A DNA stretch of 64,000 nt from Bifidobacterium choladohabitans (GTDB lineage: Bacteria; Actinomycetota; Actinomycetes; Actinomycetales; Bifidobacteriaceae): assembly GCF_016102005.1 (NCBI RefSeq), contig NZ_JACFPL010000002.1, positions 1 through 64,000 of the forward strand, given 5' to 3'. This document shows, one piece after another, positions 17,296 to 27,500 of the stretch (positions within the stretch are counted from its first letter, which is position 1; each line of letters opens with the position of its first letter). The position numbers and the translations under genes are program-made. Below the pieces are notes generated by a model. It saw only the letters and a list, made by a program, of their open reading frames with translations. It made no database searches and was not told the DNA's origin.

Positions 17296-18633
17296 ATGAA
17301 ACATGCAAAAGGGCTGAAGCGTCTAGTGGCTTGTGCCGGCGTGCTGGCCATGTTTCTCGGCGTCACCGCCTGCGGCGGTAGCAAGCAGAGCAGTGGCGAC
17401 GAGAATGTGGAGCTGAACGTCTGGGCATGGGAGCCCACCTTGAAGGCCGCAACCAAGGAGTTCGAGAAGAAGTACCCGAACATCAAGATCAAGCTGCAGA
17501 ACGCCGGGACAGCCAAGGAGCAGTACACGGCGCTTGACAACGCCTTCCAGGCAGGCAAGGGGGCACCCGATGTGGCGCAAATCGAACTCTATGCCCTGAG
17601 CCAGTATGCCATCAATGATCGGCTGACTGATCTGAGTGACAGGACCAAGGGCTACTCGAAGTTCTACAATCCCGGCACTTGGAATTCGGTTCTGGTCAAC
17701 AAAAAGCCCTACGGACTGCCCTTTGGTTCTGGAGCCATGGCCTTCTTCTACAACAAGGATGTGTTTGACAAGGCTGGCGTTGATGCGACCCAGATCAAGA
17801 CCTGGGATCAGTATTACGAGGCTGCTAAGAAGATTCGGGCGGTGGGTTCCTATATCGCTGCCGATTCCGGTGACGCGGGCTTCTTCGACGCCATGATATG
17901 GCAGGCCAACGGGCATCCTTACAAGCTGTCCGCAGATGGCAAGGATCTGTCCATCAACCTCGATTCCGACAAGGGGACTCAGAGTTTCATCAAGTGGTGG
18001 CAGAAGATGATCGACGAGGATTTGGTCGACACCAAGACCGTCATCTGGACCGAGGACTGGAACAAGAGCCTGAACAATGGCAAGCTCGCATCTGCGCTGA
18101 TCGGCTGCTGGATCCCAACCACGCTGGTCAACGTGGCACCTGACCAAGCTGGCAAGTGGAGGGTCACTACCATGCCCACCCAGGATGGATCCGCGGTCAA
18201 CTCCAACCATGGCGGTTCGTCGCTGGCGATTATGGCTTCAAGCAAGAAGACCGATGCAGCCTATAAGTACATTGATTTCATCTCGCGAAATCAGGCCAGC
18301 ATTGACGCTCGCGTGGCAGGCGGTTCATTCCCTGACGACGTGAAGACCACCGAATCGAAGAAGTTCAAGGAGGCCACCACCGTCAAGAACACCAAGGGCG
18401 ATGACATCGAATACTTCGGCGGTCAGAAGTATAACGAGGTTCTGGCCAAGGCGGCAAGCGATGTGATCCCTGGCCACGCCACGCTGCCCTTCGAGGTCTA
18501 TGCGCGGACCGTATTCGCTGACGACGTCGGTTCCGCCTACACCGACAAGAAGATCACTCTGAAGCAGGGTGTGGATGCCTGGCAGAAGCACCTGAAGGAA
18601 TACGGTAAGCAGCAGGGCTTCAACGTACATTGA
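17296..18633 (+). CDS. ABC sugar importer, substrate-binding lipoprotein
   Basis: 445 residues. The signal peptide ends in a lipobox (LGVTACGG, Cys26), so the protein is tethered outside the membrane. The rest is a class-I type two-lobed solute-binding protein (ELNVWAWEP start, mid-region EDWNKSLNNGKLASA, end WQKHLKEYGKQQG) of the extracellular family 1 group. It should deliver oligosaccharides to the two permeases. Placement last in the operon, behind structured RNA, suggests separate control of its amount. The neighbouring galactanase points to beta-1,6-galacto-oligosaccharides as substrate, which is inference. Confidence 0.95.
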   Translation: MKHAKGLKRLVACAGVLAMFLGVTACGGSKQSSGDENVELNVWAWEPTLKAATKEFEKKYPNIKIKLQNAGTAKEQYTALDNAFQAGKGAPDVAQIELYALSQYAINDRLTDLSDRTKGYSKFYNPGTWNSVLVNKKPYGLPFGSGAMAFFYNKDVFDKAGVDATQIKTWDQYYEAAKKIRAVGSYIAADSGDAGFFDAMIWQANGHPYKLSADGKDLSINLDSDKGTQSFIKWWQKMIDEDLVDTKTVIWTEDWNKSLNNGKLASALIGCWIPTTLVNVAPDQAGKWRVTTMPTQDGSAVNSNHGGSSLAIMASSKKTDAAYKYIDFISRNQASIDARVAGGSFPDDVKTTESKKFKEATTVKNTKGDDIEYFGGQKYNEVLAKAASDVIPGHATLPFEVYARTVFADDVGSAYTDKKITLKQGVDAWQKHLKEYGKQQGFNVH

Positions 18634-18658
18634 TCTTCATAAAGTAAATGAAAACGCC

Positions 18659-18695
18659 GCCGTTGCCTTGTATTGTTTGAGTATGAGGCAACGGC
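18659..18695 (+). terminator. Rho-independent terminator after the ABC operon
   Basis: A perfect 10-bp stem, GCCGTTGCCT (18659-18668) and AGGCAACGGC (18686-18695), with a 17-base loop, followed by TTTGCTG. It lies 25 bases after the binding-protein stop and separates the importer from the AraC gene. Confidence 0.75.
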
Positions 18696-18868
18696 TTTGC
18701 TGTAAGGGCAGGGACGATGCCCTGTGACTGATGAATGTATTGTCTCGTGGCTTCATGCGTAAGGTTGAAGCTGCCGGTTGCTTGCGTACTCCTGCGTTTG
18801 TTTAGGGGTCGTCAAGAGCGGCTGTCCTGATTTGTAGGAACGTGTTTTTGCGGGAAGGAGGGGAGATT

Positions 18869-19723
18869 GTGGCGAAGCCTGCTGAACACGGCATTGATGT
18901 CAAGGCCTCTGACTTTTTGATTCACACCCCTTCGGCTATTGCGCGAACAACATTTTTCTATCCGCTACGGGTGGGCAAATTCTCCTATGAACCCGGTTAC
19001 AGGTTGGAGCGACGATCCTTTGACAGCTATCTGATCATTCATATCGATAGCGGCAGGCTGACACTGGACCTGCCTGAAGGGTCCTTCGTAGCCGAGGAGG
19101 GCCGATTTGCGCTGGTCAACTGCTACGCACACCATGCCTACGGCACTGATGTCCCGACGACCGCCCAATGGCTCCACTTCGACGGCATCATGGCCCGGCC
19201 CTACTACGACTACATCATCAGGAAGCTGAGCAACGTCTTCATGCTCTCCTCCGAGACCTACGCCTTGGAGCGGATGCGGACCATCACTTCTTTAATGACG
19301 GCGGAGAACGGCTATTCGGAAGCGAGGATGTCCAAATACATCACCGATCTGCTCACCGAGTTTGCCGATGAGCAGCCGCGTTCCTTCAAACGAAAGCAGG
19401 AGGAGGTGGTTGAGGACACGATCGCCTACGTGTCCTCCCACTTGTATGAGCCGCTCACCGTCTCCGAGCTGGCCAAACGGGTCTTTCTGAGCGAGTACCA
19501 CTTCATTCGGTTGTTCAAACAGGAAACAGGCATCACGCCGCATGCCTACCTGGTGGATTCCCGTATCCACGCGGTGCAGTATTTGCTGGTAAACACCGGG
19601 ATGTCCATACGCCAGATTTGTCAGCAGTGCGGTTTCACATCCGAATCCTCATTGTGCGCCTCCTTCAAGAAGAACACGGGCATGACGCCCATGAAATATC
19701 GCAGGCTCAAGCAAGGCGAGTAA
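18869..19723 (+). CDS. AraC-family transcriptional regulator
   Basis: 284 residues from GTG 18869, chosen because AAGGAGGGG sits just upstream; the frame is open to 18842 but would bury that site. The N-terminal half is a cupin-like sugar-sensing domain (about 20-150). The C-terminal half has the two helix-turn-helix motifs of AraC/XylS (about 185-284): LTVSELAKRVFLSEYHFIRL and MSIRQICQQCGFTSESSLCA, then TGMTPMKYRR. It has its own upstream region behind the operon terminator. It most likely activates the adjacent importer and galactanase genes. Confidence 0.92.
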   Translation: MAKPAEHGIDVKASDFLIHTPSAIARTTFFYPLRVGKFSYEPGYRLERRSFDSYLIIHIDSGRLTLDLPEGSFVAEEGRFALVNCYAHHAYGTDVPTTAQWLHFDGIMARPYYDYIIRKLSNVFMLSSETYALERMRTITSLMTAENGYSEARMSKYITDLLTEFADEQPRSFKRKQEEVVEDTIAYVSSHLYEPLTVSELAKRVFLSEYHFIRLFKQETGITPHAYLVDSRIHAVQYLLVNTGMSIRQICQQCGFTSESSLCASFKKNTGMTPMKYRRLKQGE

Positions 19724-19772
19724 CTGACACGTATTGATTGGGCTGTCGGCTCCAGCGTCTTACCCATATAAA

Positions 19773-19789
19773 CGCATTTCTAAAATGCG
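19773..19789 (+). terminator. Small hairpin after the AraC gene
   Basis: CGCATTT (19773-19779) and AAATGCG (19783-19789) form a 7-bp stem with a three-base loop; flanking AAAC and GTTT can extend it across a bulge. It is about 50 bases past the AraC stop and may end that transcript, or be a protein-binding site. Confidence 0.35.
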
Positions 19790-19858
19790 CGGTTTACCCA
19801 ATCTCACAGCCTGGCCTTCCACGGATCTGTCTCTCGACATTGGCGGGATCGAAGGTGA

Positions 19859-19876
19859 ACGATAATGCGTTATCGT
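19859..19876. repeat. Palindrome ACGATAA-tgcg-TTATCGT
   Basis: An exact 7-bp inverted repeat with a four-base centre, in the convergent space between the AraC and methyltransferase genes. It has operator-like symmetry, but no start lies nearby, so a hairpin in one of the two transcripts is equally possible. Confidence 0.4.
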
Positions 19877-19891
19877 AATTCGGCACGGAGT

Positions 19892-19943
19892 GCTTCTGTT
19901 AATTGCGTTGCGCAAGTTATGCTGCAACGCAATTAACAGAAGC
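19892..19943. repeat. Perfect 20-bp inverted repeat between convergent genes
   Basis: GCTTCTGTTAATTGCGTTGC (19892-19911) is matched exactly by its complement at 19924-19943, with a 12-base loop. It would make a strong RNA hairpin on either strand and may act as a shared terminator for the AraC gene and the methyltransferase gene, though no T-run follows. A small mobile or repeated element is the alternative. Confidence 0.6.
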
Positions 19944-20012
19944 CAATCTGCTGGACGGGCCGCCGGGCCAAGTCAGATCATGTCTAAGCAAAACCACGCT
20001 CGTACTTGCCGG

Positions 20013-20894
20013 TCAAACTTTCTTTCTGGCTACCATCGAGAAGGTCAGGGGGATCTGAGGCTGATTGAGGGGCATGATCCATCCCTGGAGGTCTGGACTG
20101 TACTCAAGCATTGGCAGTGACTGCCAGTCGTCCACATTATGCTCGCCGATGGCCTCTATAGTCAGTCCGGCATCCAGAAGAGCGCCGCTTATTTCCTGGA
20201 AATCATGAGCCCAATTGTGATTGGTGGTGTGGGTAATTTGGGGTTTTGTCCCATCTTCGAGCGAGTCGGTTGCTGACGTGTAGCTTTGATCCGTCTCGTA
20301 GGTCGTTTCTGTTCCGCCAAAATAATCTTGAACTATCGACATGCCCTCATTGTTCAAGGCGAAAAGCAGTGGATGGTTGTCGCGGATCATGAATATTCCA
20401 CCGTCTGCTAGAAGAGAGGCGATTGAACGAGCCCAGTCCTTCAAATCGGGAAGCCAGGTGATGGTTCCGCAGCTGGTGACGATTACATCGAATGAGCCTT
20501 TCTGCTCGGGCATGGCATCGGCAGCGCAACGAGCATCGCTTTGAACATAGGTTACGGATGCGCCGGCCCGTTCAGACAGTTTCCTGGCATAATCCAGCGA
20601 GGTGGGAGAGAAATCCAGTCCATATACATCTCGTGCTCCCAAGCGCCACCATGACAGGGTATCAGAGCCTATATGGCATTGCAGATGCAAAAGGTGCAAC
20701 CCTTTGATGCTGTGTCCTGGCAGATGGGGCTTCAAGACCTCCAGATCTCGCAGGGTTACTGACGACAGGGCCGATGGGTCATCCGCAAATGCGTCAAGGT
20801 CTCCATAGCCACCGTTGGCATGCACAACTGCCCTGTCATTCCAGTTGAGGAGATTATCCTCTACATCCTCTTTCTGGTGCATTTGATGAGGCAC
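20013..20894 (-). CDS. SAM-dependent class I methyltransferase
   Basis: 293 residues from GTG 20894, preceded by AAAGGA. Motif I is HLQCHIGSDTLSW (about residues 69-81), followed by acidic strand YGLDFSPTSLDYAR and the substrate-side VTSCGTITWLPDLKDWARSI, typical of small-molecule methyltransferases of the UbiE/BioC group. It contains no membrane segment. The substrate cannot be told. The gene is alone, convergent with the AraC gene, next to tRNA-Arg, and has lower GC than the core genes, so recent acquisition is plausible. Confidence 0.85.
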   Translation of the reverse strand: MPHQMHQKEDVEDNLLNWNDRAVVHANGGYGDLDAFADDPSALSSVTLRDLEVLKPHLPGHSIKGLHLLHLQCHIGSDTLSWWRLGARDVYGLDFSPTSLDYARKLSERAGASVTYVQSDARCAADAMPEQKGSFDVIVTSCGTITWLPDLKDWARSIASLLADGGIFMIRDNHPLLFALNNEGMSIVQDYFGGTETTYETDQSYTSATDSLEDGTKPQITHTTNHNWAHDFQEISGALLDAGLTIEAIGEHNVDDWQSLPMLEYSPDLQGWIMPLNQPQIPLTFSMVARKKV

Positions 20895-21047
20895 GGTATT
20901 CCTTTCTGATTAGGCTTATCAACAGTGATCGAGCCGGACAGTATCCAGAGCAGGTTTTCAAGTGCATATTTGCGCAGACTCGTCAGTCATGTGCGAATAT
21001 GCAACTCTTTATTATCCTGAATATTTACTTCGTTGGCAAATACAGGG

Positions 21048-21120
21048 TGCCCCGGATGCGATTCGAACGCACGACACCTTCTTTAGGAGAGAAGTGCTCT
21101 ATCCCCTGAGCTACCGGGGC
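21048..21120 (-). tRNA. tRNA-Arg (anticodon CCT)
   Basis: The minus strand folds as a 73-base tRNA: acceptor GCCCCGG/CCGGGGC, D-arm GCTC...GAGC, anticodon stem CTTCT/AGAAG with loop CTCCTAA (anticodon CCT) and T-loop TTCGAAT. CCA is not encoded; ACCC follows. It reads AGG codons. An imperfect AT-rich hairpin at about 20964-21002 lies downstream and may terminate it. Confidence 0.95.
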
Positions 21121-21327
21121 AACGGAAACTACTGTACCACGAGGTGGGACTTGGGCAGGTCGCTGGTGTGGGGCCAAGGGAAGGCCTTGGGACCGTGCTC
21201 TTCCTGGAGAAGTTGGCCCCCTATCCCTGCTCGCCATGCGGTCATGGTTTACAATTGCTCAACGGCCGAGCTGACTGTGCATTCCTCACAACGGGACCGG
21301 GTCGGCGATGATTTGCTGGAGGAGACC

Positions 21328-22353
21328 ATGGCGAGATTCAGACAGTCCTTCCTGGTGAAGCATGTCTTTGGGTGGACGGCCAGGCTGCTGGCGTTGGTCA
21401 GCTTGCTGGCTCTGGCGGCGCGTGCCTGCCCGGCATGGCTGTCAACGATCCCATACCTGCCGGACCTGGCCGCGCTGACGCCCTGGTTCATCCTCTTGGG
21501 TCTGCTGGCCCTGGTCCTGGCTCTCATGGCTTCACGATGGTTCACGGCTTTGGTGCTTATCGCCGCCTTGGCCCTGAATGTCTACTGGCAGTACCCCTTC
21601 TACCAGGAGGGTTCCGAGCTCAATGGGAAAGCCGATCAGCTCATGGCCCTTGGGCATCCCGACCGGTACGACGATGTGGCCCGGGTCATGACGCTGAACG
21701 TCTACAAGGGTCGGGCCGATGCCGATCAGGTGGTCAAGACCGTCAGCGACAACAGGGTCGAGGTGCTTGCTCTGCAGGAGGTCAGCGAGGATTTTGTGGA
21801 CCGTCTGCACAAGGCCGGTATCGACCGCTATCTGCCCCACGAGCAGCTTTCCACATCCTCGAAGGAATATGCCAACGGCCTTTGGACGGCCGCGCCAATG
21901 CAGTCGCCCTCAAAGGACGACGTGGGTTCCCGCTCCTCCATGATGCCGGCGGCCAGCATCGACTTCGGCAGGGGCAAGACCAGCGTCAGATTCGTCTCGG
22001 TCCATACCACCTCGCCGCAACCGGGCAGTTGGAACGCCTGGCGACGCAGCGTGTCTGACCTGGGGAAACTGCGAAAGCACGAGCACACGCGATACGTGCT
22101 GATGGGCGACTTCAACGCCACCTATGACCATGCGGTATTCCGAGACATGCTGGGGGAGCGGTTCAGCGACGGGGCGCGTCAGGCCGGACATGGCATGAGC
22201 ATGACCTGGCCGGCCGACAAGGCCCCCTTGCCCAGGTTGGCAGCCATCGATCATGTTGTGGTGGACCGTGACATCAGGGCCAATCGGCTGCAGGCCGTAC
22301 CCATAGCGGGCTCGGATCATGCAGCTCTGCTGGCCACAGTGATGGTGGAGTAG
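21328..22353 (+). CDS. Membrane-anchored endonuclease/exonuclease/phosphatase-family protein
   Basis: 341 residues from ATG 21328 with GGAGGAG just upstream; the open frame extends back across the tRNA and that part is not coding. Three hydrophobic segments in the first 90 residues anchor it. The remainder is an EEP-fold phosphohydrolase: TLNVYKGRADADQVV, ALQEV (metal-binding Glu), MGDFNATYD, and AIDHVVV...AGSDHAAL with the catalytic Asp-His end. Such membrane-tethered members are common in actinobacteria; substrate (nucleic acid, sugar phosphate or phospholipid) is unknown. It is convergent with xseB, six bases apart. Confidence 0.88.
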   Translation: MARFRQSFLVKHVFGWTARLLALVSLLALAARACPAWLSTIPYLPDLAALTPWFILLGLLALVLALMASRWFTALVLIAALALNVYWQYPFYQEGSELNGKADQLMALGHPDRYDDVARVMTLNVYKGRADADQVVKTVSDNRVEVLALQEVSEDFVDRLHKAGIDRYLPHEQLSTSSKEYANGLWTAAPMQSPSKDDVGSRSSMMPAASIDFGRGKTSVRFVSVHTTSPQPGSWNAWRRSVSDLGKLRKHEHTRYVLMGDFNATYDHAVFRDMLGERFSDGARQAGHGMSMTWPADKAPLPRLAAIDHVVVDRDIRANRLQAVPIAGSDHAALLATVMVE

Positions 22354-22359
22354 GGGACT

Positions 22360-22683
22360 TCAGGCATCCAGGTTGGACTGGGTGCCAGCCTGGGCCCCGG
22401 CGCTGGCCTGCTCCTGCTGGGCCGCATCGAGTTTGGCCCGCACCTGGCCCAGCAGCTCCTGGGCGCGCTTGGCGAGGGCCTCGCCAATCTCCCACTGACG
22501 CATGGAGGCATCCAGGTCCAGGCCGCCGGCCTCTAGCGCCTGAACCGCCTGGATCAGCTGATCCCGGGCCTGCTCATAGGGCAGTTTGGCGATGGTCTCG
22601 CGTTCCTTCTGGCTCAGGGCCGAAGCCAATACCGGCTCTTCCTTACCCTGGTCCTTGGTCTGCTCCTCGTCGGTGTCGCTCAT
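22360..22683 (-). CDS. xseB: Exodeoxyribonuclease VII small subunit
   Basis: 107 residues from ATG 22683 with AGAGGAGC upstream. The core LPYEQARDQLIQAVQALEAG followed by LDASMRQWEIGEALAKRAQE is the coiled-coil XseB signature. The acidic head and Gln/Ala-rich tail are variable additions. Several copies wrap the large subunit XseA to form the enzyme that degrades single-stranded DNA to oligonucleotides in repair. xseA lies 105 bases upstream on the same strand. Confidence 0.95.
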   Translation of the reverse strand: MSDTDEEQTKDQGKEEPVLASALSQKERETIAKLPYEQARDQLIQAVQALEAGGLDLDASMRQWEIGEALAKRAQELLGQVRAKLDAAQQEQASAGAQAGTQSNLDA

Positions 22684-22788
22684 GCCTGCTCCTCTTCCTG
22701 TATGATTGCTATCTGGTGTGTTATCGAATTTCTGACGATGTGGATGATCATCGCGGATGATTATATGTGGTTGAACATGCCGGACCGG

Positions 22789-24099
22789 TCACTGCACGCT
22801 GACGACCCTGGTCTCGATCCGACCTTCTTTGACGGTCAGGGTCAGATCCTGATCGGTCTGGACCTGCTGGGGACTGACGACCACCTTCCCGTCCAGGGTC
22901 TGCACGACTGCGTATCCGCGGTCCAGCGTGGACTGGGGAGAGAGGGCAGTCAGCGAGGACTGGAGCTTCTCCACGGTCAGAGAGGCGTCGTCCACGATCC
23001 GCCGAAGGGCGATGTCCAGGCGAACCAGGGACTCATCGACCAGCCGCTGGGGCTTGTCCAGCATGGTCTGCGGCTTGGTCAGGCTGGGGCGGTTGGCGTA
23101 TCCCTCGATCAGCCGTGTCTCGCCTTCGACCATATTCTCGATGCGCGCGTTTATGCGCATCCGGGCCTCTTGGATGATGCCCTCCTGCTCGACCAGGTCG
23201 GGCACCACCCGCTTGGCTGCGTCGGTGGGGGTTGAGGCGCGCAGATCCGCCGCCAGGTCTATCAGGGTCCAGTCGTCCTCGTGGCCGATGGCCGAGACGA
23301 TGGGGGTGACGCAGGCTGCCGTGGCCCGGACCACGGACTCGTCCGAGAAGCCCAGCAGGTCCTCGAAGCTGCCGCCGCCCCTGGCCACGATGATCACATC
23401 CACAGCAGGATCAGCATCCAGCTTCTGGATGGCTTCGACCACCTCGGGCGGGCACTGAGGACCCTGGACGTGGGCGTGCACCACGGAGAATTCGATTGTG
23501 GGCCAGCGCAGACGGGCGTTGGTGATCACATCCCCCTCGGCCCTGGCCTTGGGCGCGCAGATCAGGCCGATGCGTTGGGGAAACTCAGGCAGGGGAACCT
23601 TGTTTTCTGCATCGAAGAGGCCCTCCCCCTTGAGCTTGCGCCTGAGCTGGTCGATCTGCTCTTTCAGGTCGCCGGTGCCCACACGCTTGATCCGGTCGGC
23701 CATGAAGCTCAGACGGGTCTGTTTGATCCACAGGTCGGGCCGCCCGTGCACCACCACCCGGTCGCCCTGGCGGAAGTCCCTGGCCTGGGTGGCGAAGGCG
23801 CGGAAGCCCATGACGTTGATGGAGATGTCCTCGAAGTTGTCGCGCAGGGTCAGGTATGCCGAACCGGTCCGGCGGGTGTTGATCTCCACGATCTGACCCT
23901 CCACCCAGGCTCCGGGCCAGCGGGCCACTGCGTCGTGGTACTTCTGACTGAGCACACTGACCGGCCAGGGATCTTCCTCGGTGGTATCTCGTGCCAGGCG
24001 GGGCAGCTGATCCAAGGGCCTGGGGGCCAGTCCGGATGGGGCTGAGCCAGTCGACGCACCCATCGACCCGCGCATGTTCGAACCCATGTATGCTCGCAC
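22789..24099 (-). CDS. xseA: Exodeoxyribonuclease VII large subunit
   Basis: About 436 residues. I choose GTG 24099 because AGGAGG lies six bases upstream; ATG 24150 in the same frame has no ribosome-binding site. An N-terminal OB fold (WVEGQIVEI onward) is followed by the catalytic domain with ARGGGSFEDLLGFSDE and SAIGHEDDWTLIDL...ASTPTDAA, then long helices that carry the small subunits and the C-terminal LDRGYAVVQT motif. It cuts single-stranded DNA from both ends together with XseB. Confidence 0.95.
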   Translation of the reverse strand: MRAYMGSNMRGSMGASTGSAPSGLAPRPLDQLPRLARDTTEEDPWPVSVLSQKYHDAVARWPGAWVEGQIVEINTRRTGSAYLTLRDNFEDISINVMGFRAFATQARDFRQGDRVVVHGRPDLWIKQTRLSFMADRIKRVGTGDLKEQIDQLRRKLKGEGLFDAENKVPLPEFPQRIGLICAPKARAEGDVITNARLRWPTIEFSVVHAHVQGPQCPPEVVEAIQKLDADPAVDVIIVARGGGSFEDLLGFSDESVVRATAACVTPIVSAIGHEDDWTLIDLAADLRASTPTDAAKRVVPDLVEQEGIIQEARMRINARIENMVEGETRLIEGYANRPSLTKPQTMLDKPQRLVDESLVRLDIALRRIVDDASLTVEKLQSSLTALSPQSTLDRGYAVVQTLDGKVVVSPQQVQTDQDLTLTVKEGRIETRVVSVQ

Positions 24100-24583
24100 C
24101 TGATGCCTCCTGACCATCGGTTCCGCCAGCCTGACCAACTCATCCGGCATAGCCCGTACAGGATGGTATGCGGGTTGGTCAGCGAAGGAAACGTCCTCTC
24201 AGGGTCTCTCAATACGGGGACAATTCCATGTCTCTGCCGGTCTGCTGCAGGCCCTCTGCCGATTGTTCTTTGAGCCGATTTCGCCGAGGGCACAGTGGCA
24301 TTTCTCCCGTTTGCAAGGAGGCTGGATTGAGGTCAAAGTGTGAAGGAGAGGGGTTGGAACAACGCCTTGCTGCGCCTGCCCTCGTCTGCGGCTTGCCTGC
24401 AGCAGAGGCGGTTTTGCTGGTGGCTGTGTCATAGGAGGCTGTGTCATAGGAGACAGTCTTGTTTCCCTGGATCGCGGAAGTTATTCACGCTCTGGCGGTA
24501 GCATAAATAAAGTAAGCCGGATATGATGTGGTGTCTGCTTTTCGAGCCCATCATGCGGCGGTCTCACGGATTGAGGTTGTTTC
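24100..24583. other. Divergent intergenic region with a 15-bp tandem duplication
   Basis: About 480 bases between xseA (minus) and the giant dehydratase-activator gene (plus). It contains GGCTGTGTCATAGGA twice in direct tandem (24422-24436 and 24437-24451) and a -10-like TATGAT at 24522-24527, about 60 bases ahead of the downstream ATG. No gene is supported on either strand. Confidence 0.45.
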
Positions 24584-27500
24584 ATGTCTGATGGCGTCGA
24601 CATAGCGGGTCGATATAAGGGCACAGGACCGCGGGATCTCCTGCGTGTGGGTTTGGACATTGGTTCCACCACAGTCAAGGCCGTGGTTCTTGGCACAGGA
24701 GACAGGCTGGATCAGGCGCTTTTCAGCGACTATCGCCGCCACCACGCCAATGTGCGACAGTGCGTGGCGGAACTGGTCACCGACATCAGGCTCTCCCTGT
24801 CACGGGTTGGCCTGGCTGGCAATCCCATCAGCCTGGTGATCACCGGCTCGGGCGGGTTGGAGCTTGCCAGCCAGCTTCAGGCTGAGTTTGCCCAGGAGGT
24901 CATCGCCGAGACCGAGGCCATCAACGCCACCTATCCCGAGGGGGATGTGATCATCGAGCTGGGCGGCGAGGATGCCAAGATCACCTATCTGAAGCCCACC
25001 CCGGAGCAGCGGATGAACGGATCCTGCGCAGGCGGGACCGGAGCCTTCATCGACCAGATGGCCACCCTGCTCAATACTGATGCTTCCGGCCTGAACGATA
25101 TGGCTTCCAAGTACAAGACCATTTATCCCATTGCATCGCGTTGCGGGGTCTTCGCCAAATCCGACCTGCAGCCTCTGATCAACGATGGAGCCGCCAAGGA
25201 GGATCTGGCCGCATCAATCTTCAACGCCGTTGCCACACAGACCATTTCAGGTCTTGCCTGCGGACGTCCCATCCGTGGCAACGTGATCTTTTTGGGCGGA
25301 CCTCTCTTCTTTATGAGTGAGCTGAGGGAAGCCTTCAAGCGGATCCTCCAGGACAGGGTCAGCCGCTATATCATTCCCGAGAACGCGCACCTCTATGTGG
25401 CCTATGGCGCCGCCATCATGGCTGGTCGCCACGACCAGGACGACCAGGACAAGGCCGCGAAGGTCAAGACCGACTACTCGCCAGAGACCGATGTAAACGA
25501 CCCCTTCGGCCCGGCTTGGGGGCTCGATCAGGCGGAGGTCGACAGGGCACGGTCCGAGAAGGCTTCGAACCTGGACAAGATGGCTCTGCAGGATGCCATG
25601 CAGGACGGCCGCACCACCACCTTGGTGGACGGTGGGAACAAGGTTCCGGCGGCTGAGGCCGCCACGGATGCCAGCCGAAATCAGGACATGAACTTTGATC
25701 TGACTTCCTTGGATGGTGTCCTCTCCGCCCTGAAGGGCCTGGAGAACATGCCTTCCACGGCCAGAACGATACGGCCGCTCTTCCTGGACGAAGACGAGCG
25801 CAAGGAGTTCAATGACCGGCATGGTGCCCAGGTCATCCCCACCGGGGATCTGTCCGGAGCCGAGGGGCCGCATTTCCTGGGCATCGATGCGGGCAGCACC
25901 ACCATCAAGGCCGTCCTGATCAACGATGACAAGACCATCGTCTGGTCCACCTACGGAGTGCATAAGGACAGCCCGCTGATCGCCGCCGCCAACATCGTCA
26001 AGGAGGTCAGGAAGTCCCTGCCGGAGGGCGCCTACATCGCCCGTGCCTGCGCAACCGGATATGGTGAGGGTCTGGTCAAGGCTGGTCTGCATGTTGACGA
26101 GGGTGTGGTCGAGACCATGGCCCACTACCGGGCCGCCGAGGAGATCAGCCCCGGCGTCACCTCGGTCATCGACATCGGCGGGCAGGATATGAAGTACATC
26201 GCCGTCAACGACGGGGTCATCGATTCGATTTGCGTCAATGAGGCCTGCTCGGCAGGCTGCGGGTCCTTCCTGCAGACCTTCGCCCAGTCCATGGGCATCA
26301 GCATCCAGGACTTCACCAAGCAGGCGCTGGCCTCCGAGGCCCCGACCGATCTGGGCTCCCGCTGCACGGTCTTCATGAACTCCTCGGTCAAGCAGGCTCA
26401 GAAGGAGGGCGCCTCCCCGGAGGACATCGCCGCCGGGCTCTGCTACTCGGTGGTCAGGAACGCCCTCTACAAGGTCATCAAGCTGCGTGACGCCAACGCC
26501 CTGGGGCCGGTGGTCGTGGTCCAGGGAGGCACCTTCCTCAACGATGCCGTTCTGCGGGCCTTCGAACTCCTGACCGGCCGCAAGGTGACCAGGCCCAACA
26601 TCGCCGGGCTCATGGGAGCCTACGGCGCCGCGCTGACGGCCCGCATGCACTGCCCGCAGAATGAAGAGGTCGAGGATATCGTCGCGGCAAGCTCTCACGT
26701 GGTCGACGGGGCGAAGTCCGTGGGCAGCACGCCGACCACGCCCAACAGGGCTCCGACTTCCACCCAGTCAAAGGTGTCACCGGTCGCCGTCAACAAGATT
26801 GCCTCCAAGAACGACCAGGGCTTCAAGACGACCCTGCCCGACCTGAAGGTGCGGGACGGCCATGTGGTCAGCTCCATCCTGGCGGGGGATGATCTGGACA
26901 ACCTCTCCATGACCACGACCCACGATGTCTGCAAGCTCTGCCAGAACCACTGCAAGCTGACCATCACCGAATTCGAGGACGGCGGTCGCTATGTCACCGG
27001 GAACCGCTGCGAGCGTGGCGGAGACAAGAACAGGAAGCGCTCCGACCGCCCCAACCTCTACGACTTCAAGTACAAGCGGGCCTTCGCCTACCGTCGCCTG
27101 ACCCCGGACAAGGCCACCAGGGGTGATATCGGCATCCCCCGTGTGCTCAACATGTACGAGGACTACCCCTTCTGGTTCACCCTGCTGACCTCACTGGGCT
27201 TCCGTGTCATGATATCCGGGCGTTCCAACCATGAGCTCTTCGAGAGCGGGATGGAGTCCATCGCCTCCGAGAACATCTGCTACCCGGCCAAGCTGGTCCA
27301 CGGGCATATCCACTCCCTGGTCGACAAAGGCATCAAGACCATTTTCTACCCCTGCGTCACCTATGAGCAGGAACTGGTTCCCGATACGGACAACCACTAC
27401 AACTGCCCCATCGTGGCCAACTACCCGGTGGTGATCGAGGCCAACATGGCCGAGCTCAAGGAGAACGGCGTCCGCTTCATGCGGCCCTACTTCAACCTGT

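Noticed and set aside
20962-21327. Upstream extension of the EEP-family gene
   Set aside because: This part runs through tRNA-Arg on the other strand; the start at 21328 has a strong GGAGGAG site.
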